DNA from: Anaerolineae bacterium
GTDB taxonomy: Bacteria > Chloroflexota > Anaerolineae > Aggregatilineales > Phototrophicaceae
DNA length: 64,000 bases
Assembly (NCBI GenBank): GCA_022824465.1
Contig: JAJDZV010000005.1
Span: forward strand, 1-64,000
Direction of reading: 5' to 3'
Below the pieces are notes generated by a model, which worked only from the letters and a program-made list of their open reading frames with translations, made no database searches and was not told where the DNA came from. A program made the translations under genes and the position numbers. Shown here piece after piece: positions 36,253 through 45,467 of the stretch (position 1 is the first letter of the stretch; each line of letters begins with the position of its first letter).

Positions 36253-37068
36253 CTATTGCCCTAGCGCTTGCGACCGGCGATAAGCCGCCCAGACGCCTTC
36301 GGAAAGCACGGTGCGCAAGCCGCCCTTTTCCATCTCGTGCAGAGCGGCCGCGGTGGTGCCGCCCGGACTGGTGACCTGGTTGCGCAACTGCGCCGGGTGC
36401 AGGCCGGATTGCTGGGCGTAGAGTACAGACCCGAGCAAAGTTTTCATCACCAATTTTTCGGCGTCGCGGCGCGCGAAACCCATGTGGACGCCGGCGTCGA
36501 TGAGCGCCTCCATAAACATGAAGACATAGGCGGGACCTGAGCCGCCAAGCGCGGTCGCCATGTCGAGGAAGCTCTCGTCGCTGGCGTAGATGTGGTCGCC
36601 GAGCGCGCCCAAGAGAATCTCGGCTTGCTGTCGCTGTTCGCCGGCTACTTCGGGCGTGGCGGTCCATACGGTAATGCCTTGGCCGATCTGCCCGGGCGTA
36701 TTGGGCATGGAGCGGACGACGCGCGGATTGAGCAAGCCCTCGGCGATGGTCTGGAGCGGAACACCGGCAACGATGCTGACAATAAGGCGCACGTTATTTG
36801 CATAGCCGCGCAACTCGGGCAGGACTTTGCCCATCACCTGGGGCTTAACCGACAGGACGAGCGCGTCGGAGTCGCGGGCAGCCTCGACGTTGTCAGTCGT
36901 GACACAAATGCCGTAACGTTGCTTAATCGACGCTAGATGATCGCCACGCGGATCTGAGGCAATGATGTTGTCGGGCCGCAGCCACTCTTGGTGGAGCAAG
37001 CCTTTGATCATGGCTTCGCCCATGACGCCAGCGCCGACAAATGCAATTCTCTCACCATTGAAAGCCAT
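36253..37068 (-). CDS. proC: Pyrroline-5-carboxylate reductase
   Basis: ProC reduces pyrroline-5-carboxylate to proline with NAD(P)H. The 271-residue protein has the Rossmann opening I-A-F-V-G-A-G-V-M-G-E-A-M, the R-S-M-P-N-T-P motif, and the C-terminal signature V-T-S-P-G-G-T-T-A-A-A-L. AAGGTG precedes the ATG. It follows the GNAT gene by 9 bases in a three-gene minus-strand unit. Its end is 25 bases from the Rex site of the atp promoter, so the atp promoter lies between proC and atpA. Confidence 0.96.
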   Translation of the reverse strand: MAFNGERIAFVGAGVMGEAMIKGLLHQEWLRPDNIIASDPRGDHLASIKQRYGICVTTDNVEAARDSDALVLSVKPQVMGKVLPELRGYANNVRLIVSIVAGVPLQTIAEGLLNPRVVRSMPNTPGQIGQGITVWTATPEVAGEQRQQAEILLGALGDHIYASDESFLDMATALGGSGPAYVFMFMEALIDAGVHMGFARRDAEKLVMKTLLGSVLYAQQSGLHPAQLRNQVTSPGGTTAAALHEMEKGGLRTVLSEGVWAAYRRSQALGQ

Positions 37069-37077
37069 TGTCGCACC

Positions 37078-37962
37078 TTAGTTCTTTCGATATTCATCAT
37101 CAAAATGATGGCTCAGCAAATAGAATGACCGGCGGCAGCCTTCGAATTGGTCGGAAACGAAGTCGGTTACGATATAGCCGGCCGCGAACATCTTGCTGAA
37201 GACATCGCGAATATGGTAGCGCCAGTCGTTGGCGAGACGGCGTTGGGAGGATTCGAGCGCGATGAAATCGGCGGGGATTTCCACGAGGGCAAAGGTCGAA
37301 CTGGGAACGTCGGTCATGCGCCGGGGCCGGAGCCAGTCATGGCGCGCATCCGCCCGATTCACAATTGGAGCGTTCACATCGAAATACTGTTGCAGCGTCA
37401 CCGCGCTGGCTCGGCCCTTGGCGCGCTCCTTCACCCGCCGATGCGTCACCCACCAATCGACAAAGAGGCGATCGGCGCGCAGGCTGTTCGGCTCATCCAG
37501 TTCAAAGTAGTTTGCGGAAAAGCGTTGGATGACGCCACCGAGCTTGCGGATATTAAGATGAGCGTTGGGCGCCAACATGGGATCAACGGTCCAGCAGACC
37601 AGGCGAATGGCTTGCTTGAGAGCGATGTCGCGTTGAGCCATCTTGAGACGAAAGCCGATATTTTGGCCGCGGTAGGCCGGAAGCACGAGCATGCGTTTGG
37701 ACATCAGGAGTAGATTTGCCATTGCGGGCCGCGCGTTTCGCTCGTCAATATCGCTGTCGGCGCCAATGAAGCCGATGACGCAGCCGACAAGATCGTCGCC
37801 AACGTAGGCGCCGAGGATATGACCGCCATAGCGCGCTATGGAATGCAGCATATGGGCGGGAACGAGATTGCCGGCGTCGTCGCCCCAGTAGGCTTTTTGC
37901 AGTTCAACCGCCTGGTCGTGCTGGTCGCGCCGAAGCAGGCGTTCAATGCGCACTCCGTCCAT
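37078..37962 (-). CDS. GNAT-superfamily acyltransferase-like protein
   Basis: The 294-residue protein has an N-terminal acyl-CoA N-acyltransferase fold. Its acetyl-CoA loop reads R-M-L-V-L-P-A-Y-R-G-Q-N-I-G-F-R-L-K near residues 93-110, followed by WTVDPMLAPNAHLNIRKLGG. It resembles the predicted GNAT group represented by COG3375; the substrate is unknown. ATG 37962 is used; a TTG two codons earlier is the listed alternative. It sits between the SDR gene and proC with short gaps, so co-transcription is likely. Confidence 0.75.
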   Translation of the reverse strand: MDGVRIERLLRRDQHDQAVELQKAYWGDDAGNLVPAHMLHSIARYGGHILGAYVGDDLVGCVIGFIGADSDIDERNARPAMANLLLMSKRMLVLPAYRGQNIGFRLKMAQRDIALKQAIRLVCWTVDPMLAPNAHLNIRKLGGVIQRFSANYFELDEPNSLRADRLFVDWWVTHRRVKERAKGRASAVTLQQYFDVNAPIVNRADARHDWLRPRRMTDVPSSTFALVEIPADFIALESSQRRLANDWRYHIRDVFSKMFAAGYIVTDFVSDQFEGCRRSFYLLSHHFDDEYRKN

Positions 37963-37978
37963 GAGCAATCCCGGTTTG

Positions 37979-38938
37979 TCAATCGGCGCGAGGCCTGCGG
38001 CGGAAAGAGCCGCGCAGCGCCCCGGCGAAGTGACGTCGTTGCGGCAGATAGGTCAACAAGGTCTCCTCAAAACGTCGCGGCTGAAATCCGAAATAATCGT
38101 AGGTGTTGCCAAGCGGCGCCGCGCGATTGGCCGCCAGGATATCCAGCCACTGGCTAGTCATCAGCGAACGGGGCAGCATGCGGCTGTAGACGCCGGTGAG
38201 CCAGCGCAGCAAATATGGCGGCATGCCAATCAGGAATCGCCGCATGCCGGTGACGCGCATGACAGTTCGCATCAGATCGCGCAGGGACATATATTCGGCG
38301 CCGCCGATCTCCACCGTCGAGTCGACTAGTCGGATGAGATTCAAGCTACGATAGACGGCTTCCACCAGATCGTCAATATAGATGGGATGCAGGACGATAT
38401 CGCCAGCGCCAGGCAGGAGGAAGAACAAGGGATTCACACGAAGCATGCCAGCGATATGGTTGATAAAACTGTCCTCTGACGCGTATACGATGCCGCTGCG
38501 GATGATAGTGAAGGCGACGCCGCTGCCGCGCAGGATCTGTTCAACCTCGCCCTTGACGCGATGCAACGTGTAGGCGGAGGAAGGCGCCGCGCCTAATTGG
38601 CTAATGGTAATGATGCGACCGACGCGAGCCGCGCGCGCCACCGCCGCCAGTGCCCGCGCGCCAGCCAATTCCACCCGTTCCAGATCGCGGCGCCTGCCCC
38701 ACCACATGGCGTTCTCCAGATGGATGACCGCGTGGCAGCCGCTGACCGCGCGGAAGAAGGCTTCTTCGTCCGTAACCGCGCCAATGATAATCTCGGGCGC
38801 GTGGGGATTACCCGTATCCCAAGGCAGGTTGCGCAGCCGGCTATCGGAAAGGAGGCAACGCATGGGCAGGGTCGCATCCATCATACGCCGCACGAGGTGA
38901 CGCCCGATCAGACCGGTGGCGCCCGTAATCAGAATCAC
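37979..38938 (-). CDS. Atypical SDR / NAD-dependent epimerase-like protein
   Basis: A 319-residue Rossmann protein of the NmrA/NDUFA9-like SDR class. It opens with I-L-I-T-G-A-T-G-L-I-G-R-H (NADP-binding), then CHAVIHLENAMWWG and IITISQLGAAPSSAYTLHRVKGEVE, where the canonical YxxxK appears as Y-T-L-H-R-V-K, so catalysis is uncertain. Start is GTG 38938. It is divergent from fabF. It could act on isoprenoid, sugar or quinone-type substrates, or be an assembly factor. Confidence 0.78.
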   Translation of the reverse strand: MILITGATGLIGRHLVRRMMDATLPMRCLLSDSRLRNLPWDTGNPHAPEIIIGAVTDEEAFFRAVSGCHAVIHLENAMWWGRRRDLERVELAGARALAAVARAARVGRIITISQLGAAPSSAYTLHRVKGEVEQILRGSGVAFTIIRSGIVYASEDSFINHIAGMLRVNPLFFLLPGAGDIVLHPIYIDDLVEAVYRSLNLIRLVDSTVEIGGAEYMSLRDLMRTVMRVTGMRRFLIGMPPYLLRWLTGVYSRMLPRSLMTSQWLDILAANRAAPLGNTYDYFGFQPRRFEETLLTYLPQRRHFAGALRGSFRRRPRAD

Positions 38939-39101
38939 AAATTGCCCTCAAACCTATGGTCCTGGGCCAGATGGCGATGGCGCAGGCTGAAGCCCGTATT
39001 ATATGTTTCTGCGCGCAGCCTGTAAAGCAACGGAAGCGGCGACATGGTGTTACAATAGGTGTGGCGGCGCTGTTCATAGGGGGCTTGAAGCGGAGGCGCG
39101 C

Positions 39102-40355
39102 TTGAATAAGCCAAGAGTTGTCATTACTGGGATGGGTATCGTCTGTCCTACCGGGAACAATGTTCAAGAAGCCTGGACGAACACGGCCGCCGGCGCCAAT
39201 GGCATCGGCTTCATATCTCGTTATGACCGCGCCTTGACACAAAACCAGTTGGCTGGGGAAGTCAAGGGTTTTGATCCTGGCTCGCTCTTCGGGCGCAAAG
39301 AAGCGCGGCGGATGGACCGCGTGGCGCAATTCGCGCTCGAAGCCAGCCGGCAAGCGCTGGAAGACAGCGGCTTGAGCATCACTGACGAGAACATGTACGA
39401 AGTGGGCTGCATTATTGGCTCCGGCGTCGGCGGCATCAATTCGTTTGTCGAAGCGCAGCAAGGCATAGACAGCCGCGGTCATCGCGGAATAAAGCCGCTA
39501 GCGATCCCGAAGATACTCAGCGACTCCTGCTCGGGCACGGTATCGCTGGCTTACAACTTGCGTGGACCCAATCACTGCATCGTCACGGCCTGCGCTTCGG
39601 GCAACAACTCCATCGGCGAAGCGATGCATATCATTCGGCGCGGCGATGCCAAGGCGATGGTGGCGGGCGCGTCTGAAGCCGCCATCGTGCCATTGTGTGT
39701 GGCGGGCTTCAATAATATGACCGCGCTAAGCCGCAACGACGATCCGGCGACGGCGTCGCGCCCCTTTGACCTGAATCGCGATGGCTTCGTGCCGGGCGAA
39801 GGCGCGGGGATTCTGGTGCTTGAATCCCTGGATCACGCCTTGGCGCGCGGGGCGACGATCTATGCCGAATTAACGGGCTATGGGCATACATCGGATGCTT
39901 ACCATATCACCGCGCCGATGGAAACGGGCGAAGGCGCTGCCAAGGCGGTCGAATTCGCGCTGCGCGATGCCGATCTTGCGCCAGACGATATTGACTACAT
40001 TAACGCTCACGGCACGAGCACGCCCTTGAACGACACCGCGGAAACAAACGCGCTCAAACGGGCGCTTGGAGAAAGGGTCTACAGCATACCCGTCAGTTCC
40101 ACCAAGTCGATGACCGGGCACCTGCTCGGCGGCGGCGCCGCGATTGAAGCGATCTTTTGTGTCATGGCGATTCGAGAGGATTTCGTTCCGCCGACGATTC
40201 ACTTGGAGGAAAGGGATCCGACTTGCGATCTCGATTATGTGCCCAATGTTGGCGTCCGGCATGAAATACGATACGCCATGTCAAACGCCTTCGGATTTGG
40301 CGGGCACAATGCCGTCGTGATTTTTGGCGAATACAGTGACAATGGCAACCTTTGA
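39102..40355 (+). CDS. fabF: Beta-ketoacyl-ACP synthase II
   Basis: FabF elongates acyl-ACP with malonyl-ACP in fatty acid synthesis. The start is TTG 39102 with GGAGG 5 bases upstream, giving M-N-K-P-R-V-V-I-T-G-M-G and 417 residues; the open frame reaches back 33 codons without family content. The catalytic triad is Cys in T-A-C-A-S-G, His in N-A-H-G-T-S-T and His in K-S-M-T-G-H-L-L-G. It overlaps fabH by 14 bases. fabD, fabG and acpP are not in the window. Confidence 0.95.
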   Translation: MNKPRVVITGMGIVCPTGNNVQEAWTNTAAGANGIGFISRYDRALTQNQLAGEVKGFDPGSLFGRKEARRMDRVAQFALEASRQALEDSGLSITDENMYEVGCIIGSGVGGINSFVEAQQGIDSRGHRGIKPLAIPKILSDSCSGTVSLAYNLRGPNHCIVTACASGNNSIGEAMHIIRRGDAKAMVAGASEAAIVPLCVAGFNNMTALSRNDDPATASRPFDLNRDGFVPGEGAGILVLESLDHALARGATIYAELTGYGHTSDAYHITAPMETGEGAAKAVEFALRDADLAPDDIDYINAHGTSTPLNDTAETNALKRALGERVYSIPVSSTKSMTGHLLGGGAAIEAIFCVMAIREDFVPPTIHLEERDPTCDLDYVPNVGVRHEIRYAMSNAFGFGGHNAVVIFGEYSDNGNL

Positions 40356-41517
40356 CGCTCAGTCCGAGACCAGCGGCAGCGCTAACGAGCGTCGCCACGC
40401 CCATATCGTTGGCTGGGGCATGGCCGTGCCTGATACGGCGCTCACCAATGACGAGCTATCCACATTCGTAGAAACGAATGACGAATGGATCTATGCTCGA
40501 ACGGGGATTCGCCAGCGTTATATCGCGCACGAGGGCGAATCAACGGCGACGCTCGCGTACCGCGCGGCGCAACAGGCTTTGGAAGTGGCGGATATTCTGC
40601 CCACCGACCTAGACCTGATTGTAGTGGCGACTTCGACGCCGGAGAACATCTTTCCCAGCACGGCCAGCCTGGTGCAAGACTGGTTGAACGCGCATGAGGC
40701 GGGCGCCTTCGACTTGAGCGCGGCCTGTTCCGGGTTTGTTTATGCCCTGAATATGGCGGCCGATTCGATACGCGCCGGATCGATCGCGGCGGCACTGGTC
40801 ATTGGCGCCGAGACGATGAGCCGGATCCTGGACTGGCAAGATCGCAGCACCTGCATACTCTTCGGCGATGGCGCGGGCGCTGTCGTTTTGCAGGCGAGCG
40901 AGGCCGAGGGCGGCGTGCTTTCGAGCGTGTTGCGATCCGATGGCGCCGGCGGCGACTTGCTGGCGATTCCCAGCGTGGGCAGCATCGACGCCGATGAATC
41001 GCGCGCCGGGGCGAATGGGAGCAAGCTGTACAAGATGAATATGGCGGGCGGCGAAGTCTTCAAGTTTGCCACCCGAGTCGTCAGCGAGAGCATCGAAGAG
41101 ACATGCAAAAAGGCGGGAATACCGGTCACAGATATCGATCTCGTGATTCCGCATCAAGCCAACCTCCGTATATTGCAGGCGGCGTCGCGCAAGCTGGGCA
41201 TTGACATTGACAGGTTCATGAGCAACGTTGAGCGTTACGGCAATACGTCGGCCGCGTCCATCCCGATAGCCTTATGCGATGCGATCGAGCAGGAGCGCGT
41301 CCAGGACAAGAATCACATCGCTTTGGTGGGATTTGGCGGCGGCTTGACCTGGGCGGCCATGGTCATCCGCTGGGGCGTGCCCAAGCCAAGCCTGCAGCAC
41401 AGTTCGCTGCTGAACCGTCAGCGCCGTCATGTTCAGTATCGCATCGCCAAGTGGCGCTCGCGCTCTCGCCGCTGGCGCCGGCGTGTCAATCGCAAGGTGC
41501 GTGACATTCGCGCATGA
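40342..41517 (+). CDS. fabH: Beta-ketoacyl-ACP synthase III with Arg-rich C-terminal tail
   Basis: FabH condenses an acyl-CoA with malonyl-ACP to start fatty acid synthesis. ATG 40342 gives 391 residues. The triad is Cys in A-A-C-S-G-F, His in I-P-H-Q-A-N and Asn in Y-G-N-T-S-A-A-S. The normal end G-F-G-G-G-L-T-W-A-A is followed by an extra 45-50 residues rich in Arg and Lys (RQRRHVQYRIAKWRSRS and onward). This tail has no counterpart in the usual family and could bind ACP, membrane or nucleic acid. It is coupled to fabF. Confidence 0.93.
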   Translation: MATFDAQSETSGSANERRHAHIVGWGMAVPDTALTNDELSTFVETNDEWIYARTGIRQRYIAHEGESTATLAYRAAQQALEVADILPTDLDLIVVATSTPENIFPSTASLVQDWLNAHEAGAFDLSAACSGFVYALNMAADSIRAGSIAAALVIGAETMSRILDWQDRSTCILFGDGAGAVVLQASEAEGGVLSSVLRSDGAGGDLLAIPSVGSIDADESRAGANGSKLYKMNMAGGEVFKFATRVVSESIEETCKKAGIPVTDIDLVIPHQANLRILQAASRKLGIDIDRFMSNVERYGNTSAASIPIALCDAIEQERVQDKNHIALVGFGGGLTWAAMVIRWGVPKPSLQHSSLLNRQRRHVQYRIAKWRSRSRRWRRRVNRKVRDIRA

Positions 41518-41602
41518 ATCCGGTTTCGCTTCGGCTCTTGTGATTATGTTCGGACCAGCGGGTCTAGGGAGGCGCTCGTATTGAGCCGCCAACGCTATAA
41601 CC

Positions 41603-42394
41603 TCAGCGGAAAGGCGTAAGCGTTGGCAGCGGCGCGGATATGTAGATGTTTACCTGGCAGGACGCCTTCAAGGTATTGGTGATGTCGTACACCATCAGTC
41701 GCAATTGGTATTCGCCGGGTTCGTAACCGGCTGGCACGAACAGGCTAAATTCGGCGGGTTCGCGCACTTCAACCAACTGATCATCAATGAGTTGAAAGCT
41801 GCCGCGCGTGCTGGGACCATTGATTTCCACGGAGGCGTAGGAAAACTGGTCGGTGAATACCGTGCCAACCACCGGGACCGGCTGGAAGACGCGCATGCCA
41901 TTGTCGGGAATCTGCAGGCGCGCCTCGGGAGAATCACATCCGACGGGCGGATCAGCCGGGATGATCGTGCCGACGGCGGTGGGCGTCGGCAGAGGCGTCG
42001 GCAAGAGCTGGCCGGTGGTATCGACTGAGCGTGGCAGCGCCACTGGTGCAATGCCGAGGTCGGCGGCGGGCGGCGCTGGCACGGGGGTTTCGAAAATGCC
42101 ATCTTCCGCGCGCGACCGCGCCAGCAGCTCCTGCAGGCGGCGTTGGTCGAGCAACTCGGGGACGACAACCAGTTGGATGCCAACCACGATGATCGCGAGT
42201 TCGATGAGGAAAATGACCAGCGTAAGGGCGTTTGCGCCGCGATACCGGGCGAGATCGCGTTCCAACTCGAAATACGACGAGCGATACTCCTCGCTGAAGA
42301 TGAGATACCGCCGAAGCGCAAAGAGAATGCCGGCGGCAATCAGAAAATAGATGCCGATTGCGATCTGGTCAATGAGCGCAATTATGGCGGTCAT
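41603..42394 (-). CDS. Membrane protein with Pro/Thr linker and extracytoplasmic beta domain
   Basis: The 263-residue protein has two hydrophobic segments near residues 5-27 and 55-80. A Pro/Thr-rich linker follows (LLPTPLPTPTAVG). Then comes an extracytoplasmic domain that looks Ig-like (VPVVGTVFTDQFSYASVEI, FVPAGYEPGEYQLRLMVYDI) with two cysteines, ending in Thr/Pro. I recognise no named family. The ATG overlaps the PNP stop (ATGA), so it is translated from the PNP message. It may be a surface or envelope protein; the link to purine salvage is only positional. Confidence 0.7.
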   Translation of the reverse strand: MTAIIALIDQIAIGIYFLIAAGILFALRRYLIFSEEYRSSYFELERDLARYRGANALTLVIFLIELAIIVVGIQLVVVPELLDQRRLQELLARSRAEDGIFETPVPAPPAADLGIAPVALPRSVDTTGQLLPTPLPTPTAVGTIIPADPPVGCDSPEARLQIPDNGMRVFQPVPVVGTVFTDQFSYASVEINGPSTRGSFQLIDDQLVEVREPAEFSLFVPAGYEPGEYQLRLMVYDITNTLKASCQVNIYISAPLPTLTPFR

Positions 42395-43230
42395 GTCGGG
42401 AAGTCGCGCAGCACGCCTTTCAGTATCGTGGACAGGCGCGGCACGATGATCTTCGCCGCTTCCAGGACTTCCAGATGATTGGTTTCGGCGTCGCTGTCGA
42501 CTACGTCAATTGCCACATTGGTCACGCCGGAGCAAGCCATGACGCCCATGCCGGCATGGCGCGCCACCAGGACTTCGTGGACGGTGGACATGCCGACCGC
42601 ATCGCCGCCGAGCGTTCGTATCATGCGGATCTCGGCCGGTGTCTCGAAAGCGGGACCGGAGAGGCCGCAGTAGACGCCGCTGTGCAACGGAATGTCATGC
42701 GCGCGCGCAACTTCGAGGGCTCGCTGTCGCAAGCGCCGGTCGTAGGCTTGCGCCATACCGACAAAGCGCTCGCCCAATTCGTCGTCATTGGGACCCATCA
42801 GAGGGTTGGCGCCAACCATGCCGGGCAGATTTATATGGTCTTCCAACAGCATCAGGTCGCCGGTTCGATAGGCTCGGTTGACGCCGCCGGCTGCGTTGGT
42901 CAGGATTAGCGTGTGGACACCCAATTCTTTCATCACGCGGATTGGGAAGGTGACTTGCTGGAGCGTGTAACCTTCGTAGAAGTGCGCGCGACCTTGCTGG
43001 GCGGCGACGATCTGACCTTCCAGTTCGCCGATGACGAGATTGCCTTGGTGGCCGTGCACGGTCGACTGCGGCCAGCCGGGAATCTCCGCGTAGGGCACGA
43101 TGGTCGGCCGCCCCAAGGATTCAGCCAAGACGCCCAAGCCTGAACCCAGGACCAGGCCGATGGTCGGCAACAGGTCGGCGCGTCCGCGAATGAATGCTGC
43201 CGCCCGCTGCCAGTCTTGACCCTGGACCAT
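42391..43230 (-). CDS. punA: Purine nucleoside phosphorylase (trimeric PNP type)
   Basis: PNP splits inosine or guanosine with phosphate into the base and ribose-1-phosphate. ATG 43230 has GGAG 7 bases upstream and gives 279 residues; the frame is open 59 codons further. Motifs are G-L-V-L-G-S-G-L-G (phosphate loop), H-F-Y-E-G-Y, T-N-A-A-G-G, G-L-S-G-P-A-F-E-T and G-M-S-T-V-H-E-V. Substrate preference cannot be read safely. It feeds free purines that the molybdenum hydroxylase in this window might oxidise. It is divergent from the channel gene. Confidence 0.93.
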   Translation of the reverse strand: MVQGQDWQRAAAFIRGRADLLPTIGLVLGSGLGVLAESLGRPTIVPYAEIPGWPQSTVHGHQGNLVIGELEGQIVAAQQGRAHFYEGYTLQQVTFPIRVMKELGVHTLILTNAAGGVNRAYRTGDLMLLEDHINLPGMVGANPLMGPNDDELGERFVGMAQAYDRRLRQRALEVARAHDIPLHSGVYCGLSGPAFETPAEIRMIRTLGGDAVGMSTVHEVLVARHAGMGVMACSGVTNVAIDVVDSDAETNHLEVLEAAKIIVPRLSTILKGVLRDFPT

Positions 43231-43339
43231 GATTTTACTCCAGTTCAGATTCCCTGCCGCCCTATGAATCGCCGGGTTGGCGACAGCCGCCGACAAGACA
43301 TCGAGTACCGACATCATATCACAAGATAGGGTTCTCCGA

Positions 43340-43345
43340 TATAAT
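43340..43345 (+). promoter_or_regulatory. -10 box (TATAAT) upstream of the RCK channel gene
   Basis: A perfect TATAAT lies 42 bases before the TTG start of the channel gene, in the spacer divergent to PNP. No convincing -35 box is seen at 16-18 bases, so an activator or a weak promoter is possible. Confidence 0.4.
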
Positions 43346-43386
43346 GCGGAAAGGATCAAGACAGGCACAGAAAGGACAGTCAAGCC

Positions 43387-45456
43387 TTGGAAGACGTCCG
43401 GAGGCAATTCCGCGCAGCGACAATTTTGATACTGATAATCTTGCCTATCGGGGTGGTTGGCTACATGCTCATTGAAGAACGGACGCTCTTTGACGCCTTC
43501 TATATGACCATGATCACGCTGACTACGATAGGCTATGGCGACTTTGTGCCGACGTCATTCGTGGGCCGCGTTTTTACCTTGCTGCTCGTTTTCGCGGGTT
43601 TGGGCGCGTTGGCGTTCTTCCTGTCGTCGTCATTTGCCTTGCTGTTCAGCTCCGAGGCGATGGCAAGACGACGGCGATTCCGCATACGGCACAAGATCGA
43701 CAAACTGAAGAGCCATTACATCATTTGCGGCACCGGCGAAATGGTCGACAAGACCATCGGCTACGTATTGCGCGGCGCGGAGATTCGGCGAAGGCGACAT
43801 CAGGATGCATTGCGAAGGCCAGCGGAATCCTTGTTGAACAAGCTTTTGGGACCGCCGGAACGGGAACGGCTAATGGGTCTGCGCAAGTTTGTCCGCCGAT
43901 TATTCGTGCTTTATCACGACTATTTCGTTGAGCATACGACTCTGTTGGATCTGCTGGTCGTTGTTACCGAAGACCGGGATTATGCCGAGAGGCTGCGCAG
44001 CGCGGGCATCTTGGTCATTGATGGCGACTCGACCGATGACGACACCTTGTTGGATGCCGGCATCAAGAGAGCCAAAGCAATCATGGTAATGCTGAACCAG
44101 GATACGGAGAGCTTGCTCACCGTTTTGACAGCGCGCAACCTCAATCCGTGGCTTTACGTCACGGCGGCGGCCATTGAAGAGGACTTGCAAATGAAGATGA
44201 TCAAGTCCGGCGCCAATATCGTGCTCGCGCCCTACGAGGTGTCGGCGCAGTTCCTCAATAGCGCGACCTTGCGTCCGGCGGTGAACGATTATTTCAACAG
44301 CATCCTGTTTGACCAGGACACGAATCATCAAATCACGCAGCTGGAATTGGAAGACGATTCGCCGTGGATCGGCAAACGCATCGCCGAATTGGATCTTCGC
44401 GCCAAGTTCGATGCCGGAGTCATCGGCATACGGTTGGAGACGGGAGACTTCGCGCACGCGCCCGGCGGCAGCCGCGTCCTGGGAGAACACGAAATCATGC
44501 TGGTCGTGGCGCCGGGGCAGATGATCCCGCGTCTGCAAGCGGCATGTCGCCAATCGGGCAGAAACGAGATGCGTCACGCCACCCTCCAGCGATTGGCGCA
44601 GGAGCGCAAGGTCAAGCGGCTGGATGCGATCATGAGCTCGTCCGAGCGCGAGGCGAAGATCGCGGGTATGCAGAAGCATTTCATCATTTGCGGCAACGAC
44701 CATATCATTCAGAGCGCGGTGCGCTTTCTCGATCCTTCGCGGCCCTTTGTATTGCTCACAAGCGACGAAGAATTGGCTCAGCAGTGGATTGAGCGCGGCT
44801 TCAGCGTCATTCATGGCAATCCAACGCATGAGTACGTTCTCAATCAGGCGGGGGTCGAGCGGGCGCAGGCGCTGATGATATCGGTACGTGACAAGGCGGC
44901 AGCGGTGCTCACGGTACTTTCGGCGCGAAGCATCAGCCGGTCGCTTTTGATCGCGGTGACCGCCAAGACCGATGACATGATTGACAAGCTCCGGCGATCG
45001 GGCGCGGATCGCGTCGTCAGTCCCTTTCACGTAGCGGCGCAGTTCGTGATATTGTCGACGACGCGCCCCGAGATCGCTGACTTTTTGCAGCATGTGCTCT
45101 ATAACGAAATCACGGGCATGGAGACGGCGGAACTCTACATGGAAGATGATTCGCCCTGGATTGGTCAGAGCATCGGCGACCTGGGGCTGTCGGTCCGATA
45201 TCGCGCTGGCGTCATCGGCATCCGCCAGCCGAATGGCTCCGAGTTTCTTTACGCGCCGCCGCCGGATCATGTGATCCAGCCGAACGAGGTTTTGATTGTC
45301 ATCACGCCGATGCAGTATTTCGATGAAATGCGGGCGAACTCCACCGGTGACATGGACAGGCGACCGGCGACGTTGCGCCTGAATGCCGATATGATGAGCA
45401 GCGGAGCCTGGTCGCGCGATGTAATTCGAGAGCTGATTGCGCAACAAGGCGGCTGA
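43387..45456 (+). CDS. Potassium channel with two RCK (TrkA-N/C) domains
   Basis: The 689-residue protein has two transmembrane helices around a pore with the selectivity filter T-T-I-G-Y-G-D at about 46-52. The first RCK domain opens at IICGTGEMV near residue 111. It is split by a basic insertion of about 50 residues (132-187, from RRRRHQDALRRPAESLLNKL onward) before VVVTEDRDYAERL. A second RCK opens at HFIICGNDHII near 430. Each RCK ends with a TrkA-C-like unit containing DDSPWIG. It resembles MthK-type ligand-gated channels, but with both RCK domains in one chain. Start is TTG 43387. No family member known to me has this insertion, so it deserves a structural check. Confidence 0.88.
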   Translation: MEDVRRQFRAATILILIILPIGVVGYMLIEERTLFDAFYMTMITLTTIGYGDFVPTSFVGRVFTLLLVFAGLGALAFFLSSSFALLFSSEAMARRRRFRIRHKIDKLKSHYIICGTGEMVDKTIGYVLRGAEIRRRRHQDALRRPAESLLNKLLGPPERERLMGLRKFVRRLFVLYHDYFVEHTTLLDLLVVVTEDRDYAERLRSAGILVIDGDSTDDDTLLDAGIKRAKAIMVMLNQDTESLLTVLTARNLNPWLYVTAAAIEEDLQMKMIKSGANIVLAPYEVSAQFLNSATLRPAVNDYFNSILFDQDTNHQITQLELEDDSPWIGKRIAELDLRAKFDAGVIGIRLETGDFAHAPGGSRVLGEHEIMLVVAPGQMIPRLQAACRQSGRNEMRHATLQRLAQERKVKRLDAIMSSSEREAKIAGMQKHFIICGNDHIIQSAVRFLDPSRPFVLLTSDEELAQQWIERGFSVIHGNPTHEYVLNQAGVERAQALMISVRDKAAAVLTVLSARSISRSLLIAVTAKTDDMIDKLRRSGADRVVSPFHVAAQFVILSTTRPEIADFLQHVLYNEITGMETAELYMEDDSPWIGQSIGDLGLSVRYRAGVIGIRQPNGSEFLYAPPPDHVIQPNEVLIVITPMQYFDEMRANSTGDMDRRPATLRLNADMMSSGAWSRDVIRELIAQQGG

Positions 45457-45467
45457 GGAACACGGAC

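Noticed and set aside
43900..45447. 515-residue open frame antisense to the RCK channel gene
   Set aside because: The plus-strand channel has clear pore and RCK motifs; the antisense frame is a composition shadow rich in Arg, Asp and His.
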